Origin: Vogesella margarita
GTDB lineage: Bacteria; Pseudomonadota; Gammaproteobacteria; Burkholderiales; Chromobacteriaceae
Length of the DNA: 64,000 nt
Direction: 5' to 3'
NCBI RefSeq assembly: GCF_028548475.1
Contig: NZ_JAQQLE010000012.1
Span: 62,001-126,000, forward strand
The position numbers and the translations under genes are program-made. Shown here one piece after another: positions 1 to 7,367 of this stretch (positions within the stretch are counted from its first letter, which is position 1; every line of letters begins with the position of its first letter). The notes beneath the pieces are model-generated. The model saw only the letters and a program-made list of their open reading frames with translations, was not told the DNA's origin and searched no databases.

Positions 1-483
1 GAGGAGCGTGAAGGTAGCGAAGATAAGCAGTTGCTGGTTGCTGTTGGCAACATGCAAGACCTGAGCTTGGCTCTGGAAGACACTCCATCAGAACTTCTGC
101 AGCTTTCAGGTGTTTGCCAGGACGCTGAACTTTACCCAGACGAACTCCCTGGTAAAGCAATTATTCGTTTAAGCCAGTTCCTAGACTCCGCCCTTTATCG
201 TGAAGGTATTGAGCCCGTCTTCATGGCACTGCATGAAAGCGAACAACTTCGGCTTGCCAACCGCTTATTAAAGCACTTGGCCGGTGTTGCTCAGCCGCAA
301 GATCCGTTTGTGGGCATGCGCAAGGTCATTGGTGTAATCGAATCTGGCCGTCGACTTGCGGACATCGGCGTAGAAACGGATTTGGTTGACCTGCTGGAAG
401 CTGAGTTGGTACGTCCGGTTGCGCGATTGGCTGATCTGACTCTCCCCAAAAAAACGCTTAGCAAGGTACCCCTACTCTCATGA
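1..483 (+). CDS. C-terminal part of a mobile-element protein, probably GmtZ (gamma-mobile-trio)
   Basis: The frame is open to the left edge, so only about the last 160 residues are seen and the start lies outside the window. No catalytic motif is visible in this part. The stop codon overlaps the ATG of the next gene in an ATGA (480-483), so the two are translationally coupled. The downstream protein resembles GmtX, and in gamma-mobile-trio (GMT) elements the genes run gmtY-gmtZ-gmtX; that context is the main reason for the call. If right, this would be the integrase/recombinase-like partner that helps mobilise the island. It could instead be another recombinase accessory protein. Confidence 0.5.
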   Translation, partial: EEREGSEDKQLLVAVGNMQDLSLALEDTPSELLQLSGVCQDAELYPDELPGKAIIRLSQFLDSALYREGIEPVFMALHESEQLRLANRLLKHLAGVAQPQDPFVGMRKVIGVIESGRRLADIGVETDLVDLLEAELVRPVARLADLTLPKKTLSKVPLLS

Positions 484-1139
484 CACTGCATCCTGATGAG
501 GTTTTAGTGATGCTCAAAGAGCAATCGCCAAACCCGGTGCGTCATCGCAACCTTGATGTCATTCATCGCATCTGTGCCGAGCTACATGCAAAGAACAGCC
601 AAGATTTTTCTATTACGACGATCGGCAGGCTCAGCCAAGAGCGCGGCGGGATGTCGAAGCAAGCCCTTTACAATCAGACTTCTAGCTACCTGCGGGATCT
701 GATCAAAGCTTGGGCAGGGCTCGCCGGTAACCCTCTCAAAAAACCAGCCAAGCCATCGAAACCGCTGGCTGAAAGCGAATGGCTGAAGAAGATTGAGGAT
801 CCTGCCATACGAGCGTTGATAGGCAACATCATTGCAGAACGCAATTTGCTCAGGAGTCAGGTTGCCATCCAGCGTAAAAACACAGACATAATCATCGACT
901 GTCGCCCCCTGCCTGGAGAGATGAGCCGTCTAGACAACGGAGATATCCTTCAGGTAGTAGCTGCATTAGACACACTAACCCCAACGGAAAAATTCGCCCT
1001 AAAGAAAGCAATTTCACCAAGCTTTTTGGCCGATGAGGGGTGGTACGAAGGCAGCGCAGGAGAGATTCGGAATTCGAAAGGACGTGTTTTGTTGGATTTT
1101 GGCTTTGCCAATGGCATCCGCAAAATTCTCAATGAGTGA
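480..1139 (+). CDS. gmtX: GmtX-like protein of a gamma-mobile-trio element
   Basis: 219-residue protein whose N-terminal third (MLKEQSPNPVRHRNLDVIH, then SITTIGRLSQERGGMSKQAL) has the look of the GmtX family: a winged-helix-like segment with a TIGRLS...GG motif. I know this family from GMT islands, which move defence, toxin and resistance cargo in gammaproteobacteria. The start is fixed by the 4-base overlap with the upstream gene. Its molecular role is not established; it is one of three proteins that define the element. Cargo normally follows the trio, which fits the defence and metal genes to the right. The call rests on recalled family resemblance, not on an alignment. Confidence 0.6.
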   Translation: MTLHPDEVLVMLKEQSPNPVRHRNLDVIHRICAELHAKNSQDFSITTIGRLSQERGGMSKQALYNQTSSYLRDLIKAWAGLAGNPLKKPAKPSKPLAESEWLKKIEDPAIRALIGNIIAERNLLRSQVAIQRKNTDIIIDCRPLPGEMSRLDNGDILQVVAALDTLTPTEKFALKKAISPSFLADEGWYEGSAGEIRNSKGRVLLDFGFANGIRKILNE

Positions 1140-1167
1140 GAGTGCCAGATTGCCTCCAAGGTCGGGG

Positions 1168-1399
1168 CAGTCCAGGCTATGTGTGTGCCTGAACATTGAA
1201 GCAGGGACGGACGCCCTTGTCCGTCCCTGCTACTGAAGTGAATCGAAAACCTTGATGGCGGTGATCACCGCCGACATTCCTTGTGACTGAAACTCAAACT
1301 TCACTTTCTTCCCGACGGCAAGCCCTTGGCCAACTCCGGCTTGCCCAGTTTGAACGTCATGGTCATCGCGGGCTATTTCAGTTCTTGCACCGGCCCATG
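1168..1399 (-). pseudogene. Remnant of a cusF-like copper-binding protein gene (3' part)
   Basis: This stretch matches 6960-7193 (3' end of cusF plus its terminator) at roughly nine of ten bases by eye. It is broken: the match ends after the 3' half of the gene, and one base is missing in the run near 1319-1327 relative to the intact copy (ggcaagccc against ggccagcccc), which shifts the frame. No promoter or start is present. It sits 28 bases after gmtX and directly abuts the stop of the ATPase gene at 1402. Together with the intact copy it brackets the putative defence cassette. Confidence 0.85.
1201..1230 (-). terminator. Hairpin, copy of the cusF terminator
   Basis: Perfect 12-bp stem (GCAGGGACGGAC / GTCCGTCCCTGC) with a 6-base loop. 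It corresponds to the hairpin after the intact cusF at 6995-7020. It also lies between gmtX and the ATPase gene, which end towards each other, so it could still stop transcription from either side. Confidence 0.6.
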
Positions 1400-1401
1400 T
1401 G

Positions 1402-4026
1402 TTAACGGCTGAGTAGCACCGCTAATGCCTCATCCAATGCTGTGACCGATTCGACTATTGTGCGCACAGTGGTGCGGTCGAACTCATGGTCTCGTTGGGA
1501 GTCGTGCACACCACTGTTGAGATAGCCCCATTCGATGCTTCCAGCGCCGATACCGAGGAGACGTGTCAATCCGGCGACGACATCTGGTGCGCCGGTGTGC
1601 TGTGCAGCGACGCGATCAACGGCTGACCGTAACTTAGTACATTTGTTATTGAGCTCCCATGGTGAGCGCGGTCCGCTTAGCTTGAGCTCGAGGCGTCCAT
1701 CCGTACGCCGGCCCAGCCAGGTCCAGAGGCGGTCCGTCAGGCTCTCCAGTGCGGGCCGCGCTTGGCGCAACGCCTCGCGCTTCTCATCGGCTGCCAATGC
1801 CTGCTGGGCCAGCAGAACGTAGTTCTTAGTCGGCGGGTCGCTATCGACGCGGAGCTCGTGTTCGCCTTGATGCGGTAGAAACTTGTAGCGCTTGATGACC
1901 GCGGCACGCCGCGTGCCCAGCTCCTGCTGGATGCGATGCAAGAACTCTTCAGCGTGCGAAGTTAGGATGATTTGCTTGCCGTCCAGCAGACCATCCTCGA
2001 AGAACGTACGCCAAATCCCATCGCGGTGGTCATCGTCGATCGCGTTGACAACATCATCGAAGATGACTACGGGGCAGCCCTGCGCGATGTTTTTGGCCAG
2101 CAGTATCGCCAGGCCCAAGCATTTGATGTGTCCTTCGCTGAATACAATCAGTGCGTCATAGCGAACGCCCGGTTCGCCAACGAACTCCACCTCGATCTTG
2201 CCGTTCTCTGCCACGGGCAACCACAGCGCGTGCAGCAGGTCGCCGGGTGGATCATCGCGATTGAACGCGTTGTATAGATGGCGGGCCTGCTCTCCCAGGC
2301 CCTGGAGCAATACGCCCGGCAGTGCGGCCAGGTAGGCCTGGATCTCGGGCAGGAAACCGTCGTAGGCGGCCTTGATCCGCTGATGGTGCGCGACTAGCGG
2401 CACCTCTGCCGCGACAGCCTGGATCAATTCGCGGTTCGCCTCGTCGAACTGAACCACGGTTTGGTGGGCGGCGGCCAATTCCTGGTCCGCCGTCATGCGC
2501 ATGGTCCGAAGTTGTTCGACCTCCAGCTGATGCTGGTTCAACCTGTCCCGCTCTTGGGCCAGCGCTCCGCGCTGGGCAAGCACTTCACGAGCCTGCGCGT
2601 CGAACCGCTCAATGATTTCGGCGACCTGCAGCAGAGCATTCCAGGCATGTCGCTCACCATCCACCCACGCACCAAGCCAGTTGCCCGCAGCGGTGGGAGG
2701 CAGCAGAGGCAGGCCTGCTGCCTGTAGTTCAGCAGGACACGCGTTCGCAGCGGCCGCCTCGACGCGACGCATCTCATCCCAGAGCGCCCGCACGGCCTCA
2801 CTCAACTGTGTCCGAAGGTCGGCCTCTTGTTGCTGAAGGGCGGCCAATTGCGCAAGCTGCGCCAAACCCACGCGTGCCTTGGCGAAAGGATCCTGAGCCA
2901 CAGCAGCCAGTCCTGTCCCGCATGCGGGACAGGCGGTCGCCCCGTCGGCGAGGGCCAGCACCGCCTCGTAGAGCTTGGCGTATGACACCTCGCCAGCACG
3001 GGCCGCGAGCTGACCGGACGCCCCCTGCCAAAGTCTCTGGACGCGGTAGGCTTCTGCCAGAAGTGCCTGCAGCTGCGCTCGGGTCACCTCGTGTACGGCA
3101 GGTGGGACGGCATCCAGCTGTCCTTGGACAAACGGCAGCCGCCCTTGCTGCTGCGGCGTGCCGAGCAGCCATTCCACGCAAGCCTGGTACGCCACGCCGG
3201 GGAACATGCGCTGCGCCAAGGCATGCTCCAAGCCCTCGACTGCTGAGATTTTTTGCGGATAGGCCGCAATCGTTTGCTCGGAGTTCGATAGTTGCAGGCG
3301 GCGCTGTACCAGCTGAGTCGCCTGGATCCCAACGAGCATCAGGTCCTGATCGAGCGAGGGATTGAAGCTGCGGACAAATTCGCTGAACTGATCCACGCCG
3401 AACAAGGTTGCGATGAGCTGCCTCTGATCGCCTGGGGTCCGCGCGGCGATGCGGGCGAAGTCGTCTAGGCGGTTCTTTTCTATGAAGCAGAAGCGGTACT
3501 CGGTCTCGTCGGGCAGCACTGTCTGAGCCTCGTCAGCCCCTCTGGCGGAGAGAACCGGCGCGACATGGCGACGCAGGCGGGCATTGTTGCAGTAAATACG
3601 CTGATCAACCCGCTTGACTTGCGCCTCGCTGATGGAGCCAAGCATCGCAACTTCCAATGCCTCACAGAAGCTGCTCTTGCCAGTGCCGTTGGCGCCATAA
3701 ACAAGGGTGATGTCATGACTGAGGTCGAACGTCTCCTGCCGCATAAACCCGCGAAACGGCCCCACCTCTAGCTGCTGCAGGCGCCCAAGTACCGGCCCAG
3801 CTTCGGGCACGTGAGCCTCCCCGTCGTACACGGCAGGCATCTGCGCCAGTTGCGCAACAGCCAGCGGCGCCAGGCGAGTGGACCGCCCACGGCGCGCGGC
3901 TCCAACCTCGGCAAGTGGCTGCAGGTGGTTTAGCACAAGGTGCGCGAGTCGGCGCACGTCGTCGTGCACTTCTTGCTGCGTCAGGTACGTTAGAAAGCGT
4001 TGATACTCCGAATGAATGCTTGCCAT
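1402..4026 (-). CDS. SMC/Rad50-like ABC ATPase with zinc hook, putative defence protein
   Basis: 874 residues. After about 85 N-terminal residues come a Walker A motif GANGTGKSS (residues 111-119), a long coiled-coil-prone middle with a single CPAC zinc-hook motif (366-369), an ABC-type signature SEGHIKCLGLAI (630-641), Walker B PVVIFDD (652-658) and a switch His in LTSHAEEF (about 691). This is the AAA_13/RecF-Rad50 architecture found in RloC- and PARIS-type defence ATPases; which substrate or effector it controls is unknown. A ribosome site (AGGGG, 6 bases upstream) supports the start at 4026. It lies downstream of the DUF3800 gene on the same strand, 240 bases away. Role in phage defence is inferred from architecture and neighbourhood. 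Confidence 0.85.
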   Translation of the reverse strand: MASIHSEYQRFLTYLTQQEVHDDVRRLAHLVLNHLQPLAEVGAARRGRSTRLAPLAVAQLAQMPAVYDGEAHVPEAGPVLGRLQQLEVGPFRGFMRQETFDLSHDITLVYGANGTGKSSFCEALEVAMLGSISEAQVKRVDQRIYCNNARLRRHVAPVLSARGADEAQTVLPDETEYRFCFIEKNRLDDFARIAARTPGDQRQLIATLFGVDQFSEFVRSFNPSLDQDLMLVGIQATQLVQRRLQLSNSEQTIAAYPQKISAVEGLEHALAQRMFPGVAYQACVEWLLGTPQQQGRLPFVQGQLDAVPPAVHEVTRAQLQALLAEAYRVQRLWQGASGQLAARAGEVSYAKLYEAVLALADGATACPACGTGLAAVAQDPFAKARVGLAQLAQLAALQQQEADLRTQLSEAVRALWDEMRRVEAAAANACPAELQAAGLPLLPPTAAGNWLGAWVDGERHAWNALLQVAEIIERFDAQAREVLAQRGALAQERDRLNQHQLEVEQLRTMRMTADQELAAAHQTVVQFDEANRELIQAVAAEVPLVAHHQRIKAAYDGFLPEIQAYLAALPGVLLQGLGEQARHLYNAFNRDDPPGDLLHALWLPVAENGKIEVEFVGEPGVRYDALIVFSEGHIKCLGLAILLAKNIAQGCPVVIFDDVVNAIDDDHRDGIWRTFFEDGLLDGKQIILTSHAEEFLHRIQQELGTRRAAVIKRYKFLPHQGEHELRVDSDPPTKNYVLLAQQALAADEKREALRQARPALESLTDRLWTWLGRRTDGRLELKLSGPRSPWELNNKCTKLRSAVDRVAAQHTGAPDVVAGLTRLLGIGAGSIEWGYLNSGVHDSQRDHEFDRTTVRTIVESVTALDEALAVLLSR

Positions 4027-4266
4027 GCAATCCCCTCTACTCAGTAAAGACGCTTTCAGCCGCGTCTGTGGTGATGTTTATCTGCCCCCGCGCAGTTGCG
4101 TGGGCAATTTTACTTTCACTTGTCATTATGACTTATGAAATTTTTTTGCGAAATAATCGATCATTTGTGCCGCCTGGGTTCCTTGGCGGAAACGCTTTTG
4201 TTCCTCGAAATCGATCGATGGCAACATATGGATAAGCTGATGATCTGCATACAGCGCCATAACCTT

Positions 4267-5178
4267 CTAGGCATCCAACGTCCCGGCTCGTTGTCCCGAG
4301 AGCGTGCTCACCGCCTCAATGGCCGCCCCGATCATCACATCGGCAAGTTGCACTGCGGGACTGGCCTTGGAATCGACCTGTGTCACCGACTGGAGCTTGA
4401 GCGGGAAGGTGATGCCGGCGATCTCTGACTGACAAAACGTGATCGCGTCCTCATGGCTGATGTAGCGCTGCAGCAAGTCGTGATAGATGAGTAGGTTCTT
4501 GGACTGATCGTGTTCGATTCGATAGGGGCCGTCGGCAATGACCTCCATTCGGCTGATCAGGGACTGCAGCACCACGAAGGCGGCATCTGTGCTAACACCC
4601 GGGGCGGCGATCGCTTGCAGGCATTCCGGCGCCGCAAACCTTGCCAACGGGCCCAACGCTTCCGGCAGTTCCCGCCAGCGCGAGGCGCGCGCGGCCGCGA
4701 CCAGATCGGCTAGCGCCGACGGGCTTTTTTCCTTCACTGCACGCTGGAAACTTGCAAGCAGCCGGTCAAGTGCTCCGTTCCCTAGGAGGGTCGGCCCTAC
4801 CAAGTACAGTAACGATGCAAGCGAGTAGTTCTGTCCGTCCTCGTAGAAGTCGACCCCGCGCTCGTAGTAGAACGGCTCGACCGCATAGTCTAAGAACATC
4901 AGCAGCAGCAGGAAGCGCTTGTCGCAGACGTAGGTCACGCATTTGTGGTGGGTTAGCACGTTGCGCTGCAGTGCCATCAGGCGGGGGTGGTTGGCTGGGC
5001 GACGCGCCAATGCCCGGTACTTGAGTTCGTCAGCCTGCAGCTTGGGAAAGTGCTCCCGGATCAGGCGCCTGGCCTCGTCATTGTCGATGGCAATGGCCGT
5101 CGCCCCCTGAAACTGCTGCTCGGGGTTCAGCAGGTCAAAGCCGGTGAAGCCGCTTTCATCGATCCGGAAACACTCCAT
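4267..5178 (-). CDS. DUF3800 family protein, putative nuclease-like effector
   Basis: 303 residues from the chosen ATG at 5178, which has AGGG about 9 bases upstream; a longer frame to 5232 would add 18 residues but place the conserved start motif unusually late. DUF3800 hallmarks are visible: RIDESG at residues 5-10, ELKYRAL about residue 50, HDQSKN, and VQLADV near the C-terminus, with acidic residues arranged as in RNase-H-like folds. DUF3800 proteins are often found in abortive-infection and defence loci; activity is not known for this one. It precedes the ABC ATPase on the same strand, so the two may form an ATPase-effector pair. Confidence 0.75.
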   Translation of the reverse strand: MECFRIDESGFTGFDLLNPEQQFQGATAIAIDNDEARRLIREHFPKLQADELKYRALARRPANHPRLMALQRNVLTHHKCVTYVCDKRFLLLLMFLDYAVEPFYYERGVDFYEDGQNYSLASLLYLVGPTLLGNGALDRLLASFQRAVKEKSPSALADLVAAARASRWRELPEALGPLARFAAPECLQAIAAPGVSTDAAFVVLQSLISRMEVIADGPYRIEHDQSKNLLIYHDLLQRYISHEDAITFCQSEIAGITFPLKLQSVTQVDSKASPAVQLADVMIGAAIEAVSTLSGQRAGTLDA

Positions 5179-5477
5179 TTGCAATACCCTGCATACGGCC
5201 AGAAGCCTTCGTTTAATGATGTAGCCGTTCACTGGCTCGAGATGCTGACTGTTGTGTGGCAGTACGTATTGTATTGGCTGATAGCCGTCATGCCTATGTG
5301 CTAAAATAACTGTGATCGGCCAAGCAGTCTCCCCTTGCTTTCTCAGGGCGAGTGATCTCTTCAGGCTGATTGCGCCCCATGCCCGACGAAGGGCGATTCA
5401 AAGAGCCGTGAGCATCAGATCTTCGTGAGCTGATTGGCACACTACTAGGCAGCATGGCAGTGACATGAGGAGTGGCA

Positions 5478-6722
5478 ATGTTCGGAAGCATCGACAAGAG
5501 CAAGGGGATTCTGTTTGTCACCTATGACCTAAGTGAAACGCTTCGGAATGGCGTGACTGGTCTGCGGCGCGAGGTTGATGCGCTGGAGGCCGATAGGCTC
5601 TTGAACACAGCCCCCGAGGATCTGAAGCGCTATCTGGCGGAAAAGTACTGTGTCACGCCAATTAAACTTCTGCGAGATCAGTGGTATGCAGATCACAAAG
5701 AGATTCAGGTAGATGTTCGGCATGACCCTATGCGCTGGATTCGAGATACGAGCCGCCCCGTCTTGGTATCCGGCGAACGGATAGAAGTGCGAGTGCCGTT
5801 TGAAGGCGACCCTGATCTGTTTTACGCTCATGCAAATACTTGGACATCGAATCCTCCGCGCGGAGTCGTTGAGGGTAACGAGTTGGTGCTTCGCTACGAC
5901 TCTCCCTCCGATCAGCCTCGAGAAGTGCGCCCACTTTTGGATCAACAGTTGACCGAGATCGAGCAGCACATCGGGTGGCAACGTTCAATGATCGACACGC
6001 ACAACTCCAGCTTGGTGAGTCTCGCAGAGCAGGCAATTCAGGAGCGACGCACCAGGTTACTCGCTCAATCACAGCGAGTTGAATCTCTCGGTATTCCAGT
6101 ACGACGGCGTAACGACGCTCCCCAAACTTATGCCGTGCCAACCACGAGAAGGGCCGTAACACCAACGCTCCCACCAGCTACAACGGCGCAATTCAAACCG
6201 GAGCCCGTGTGGGCAGTCGAGCAGTACGAGCATGCCCTCAAAGTTATGCAAGACATGGCGCTGGTGATGGAGCGTAGCCCAGATGCCTTCAGGTCCATGA
6301 ACGAGGAGGCACTACGCCAGCACTTCCTCGTACAGCTAAATGGGCAGTTCGAGGGAAAGGCAAGCGGCGAGACTTTCAATATGTCTGGCAAGACCGACAT
6401 ACTGCTGCGCGAGGGCGACCGCAACGTATTCATTGCGGAGTGCAAGTTTTGGAAAGGACCGAAAGCCTACGGTGAGGCCATTGAACAGCTGCTGAATTAC
6501 GCGACGTGGCGGGACAGCAAGGTGGCGATCCTTGTGTTCAACCGCGGCACGGACACTTCCACGGTGCTAGATGGCATCGACATGGCGACGCAAGCTCACA
6601 AAAATTTCAAGCGTGCTGTGAGGTGGCCCCACGAGAGCGGCTTCCGTTACATTTTCCACAGCAACGAAGATATCAACCGCGAGATGACGGTCACAGTTCT
6701 AGTGTTCCATGTACCCAAATAA
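5478..6722 (+). CDS. PD-(D/E)XK nuclease-domain protein, unknown target
   Basis: 414 residues. The C-terminal third holds a PD-(D/E)XK nuclease signature: GKTDI (Asp 307) followed by IAECKFW (Glu 321, Lys 323). A helical, coiled-coil-prone region about residues 150-200 links it to a mixed N-terminal domain I do not recognise. The ATG at 5478 is preferred over the GTG at 5472 because GAGGAG lies 5 bases upstream of it. The gene is divergent from the DUF3800 gene, with about 300 bases between the two starts in which I see no clear operator. Nuclease function is inferred from the motif; a restriction or defence role is inferred from its neighbours. Confidence 0.7.
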   Translation: MFGSIDKSKGILFVTYDLSETLRNGVTGLRREVDALEADRLLNTAPEDLKRYLAEKYCVTPIKLLRDQWYADHKEIQVDVRHDPMRWIRDTSRPVLVSGERIEVRVPFEGDPDLFYAHANTWTSNPPRGVVEGNELVLRYDSPSDQPREVRPLLDQQLTEIEQHIGWQRSMIDTHNSSLVSLAEQAIQERRTRLLAQSQRVESLGIPVRRRNDAPQTYAVPTTRRAVTPTLPPATTAQFKPEPVWAVEQYEHALKVMQDMALVMERSPDAFRSMNEEALRQHFLVQLNGQFEGKASGETFNMSGKTDILLREGDRNVFIAECKFWKGPKAYGEAIEQLLNYATWRDSKVAILVFNRGTDTSTVLDGIDMATQAHKNFKRAVRWPHESGFRYIFHSNEDINREMTVTVLVFHVPK

Positions 6723-6959
6723 TCACACAGGTCCACGGCACTCCCTACATACCGATCAATTGGCCACCAAAAGTACAAGGGGTCAGAAAGGGTCTGCCTC
6801 AACCAGCACCACTGGTGCCGATGCACCGGAATTTTCACCAGCTGCCTGTTTGTGGAGGCTGGTCGTCGGCCCAAGCGGCCGAAGGTGATTCGTCTTACCT
6901 TTGACAGCTTATTGTCAGTAAACAACCTTAACTCGCTGCCTACTTAGGTCAACACAGGC

Positions 6960-7193
6960 CAGTCCAGGCTACGTGTGTGCCTGAACATAGAAACAGGGAC
7001 GGACGCCCTCGTCCGTCCCTACCACTGAAGTTAATCGATCACCTTGATGGCGGTGATCACCGCCGTCATCCCTTGCGACCGAAACTCGAACTGCACTTTC
7101 TTCCCGACGGCCAGCCCCTTGGCCAGTTCCGGCTTGGCCAACTTGAACGTCATGGTCATCGCGGGCCATTTCAGTTCCTGCACCGGCCCATGC
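6960..7193 (-). repeat. Direct repeat, intact-side copy of the cusF 3' segment
   Basis: Second copy of the segment at 1168-1399. Both copies include the terminator hairpin and the 3' half of cusF. The repeats are in the same orientation and enclose about 5.6 kb with the three cassette genes. Bases 6723-6959 just before it hold no gene that I can support. Confidence 0.85.
6995..7020 (-). terminator. Hairpin terminator of the cus operon
   Basis: 10-bp stem (AGGGACGGAC / GTCCGTCCCT) with a 6-base loop, 11 bases after the cusF stop. Read on the minus strand it is followed by a weak T-rich stretch (GTTTCT), so termination may be partly factor-assisted. Confidence 0.65.
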
Positions 7194-7366
7194 GCCAGCG
7201 TGATGGTACCGGCCCTGGCATCCAGCGCCTTGATGACGCCCTCCGCATGGGCCAGCTGAGCGGACGATTTCGCTGTACTCGCCATCCCCATATCAGTGGC
7301 TTGGGCCGGAAGCATCGCAGTGAGGCCGAAGGCGGTGGCGAACAGAATCGAGAGCAACTTGGTCAT
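7031..7366 (-). CDS. cusF: CusF-like periplasmic copper/silver-binding protein
   Basis: 111 residues with a signal peptide (about residues 1-23, ending PAQA). The CusF fold signature is intact: LAHGPV supplies the His, LKWPAMTMTF supplies the Trp that caps the metal and the two Met ligands. CusF binds Cu(I)/Ag(I) in the periplasm and hands it to CusB of the RND pump. The gene starts one base after the cusA stop, last in the orf-cusCBAF operon on the minus strand. Its 3' part is duplicated at 1168-1399. Confidence 0.9.
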   Translation of the reverse strand: MTKLLSILFATAFGLTAMLPAQATDMGMASTAKSSAQLAHAEGVIKALDARAGTITLAHGPVQELKWPAMTMTFKLAKPELAKGLAVGKKVQFEFRSQGMTAVITAIKVID

Positions 7367-7367
7367 T

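Noticed and set aside
1402..4026. Naming the ATPase RloC
   Set aside because: Zinc hook and ABC motifs fit, but I could not identify the anticodon-nuclease triad of RloC in the C-terminal part.
5179..5477. Promoter boxes between the divergent DUF3800 and nuclease genes (e.g. TAAAAT at 5302)
   Set aside because: No -35 box at an acceptable distance; not strong enough to list.
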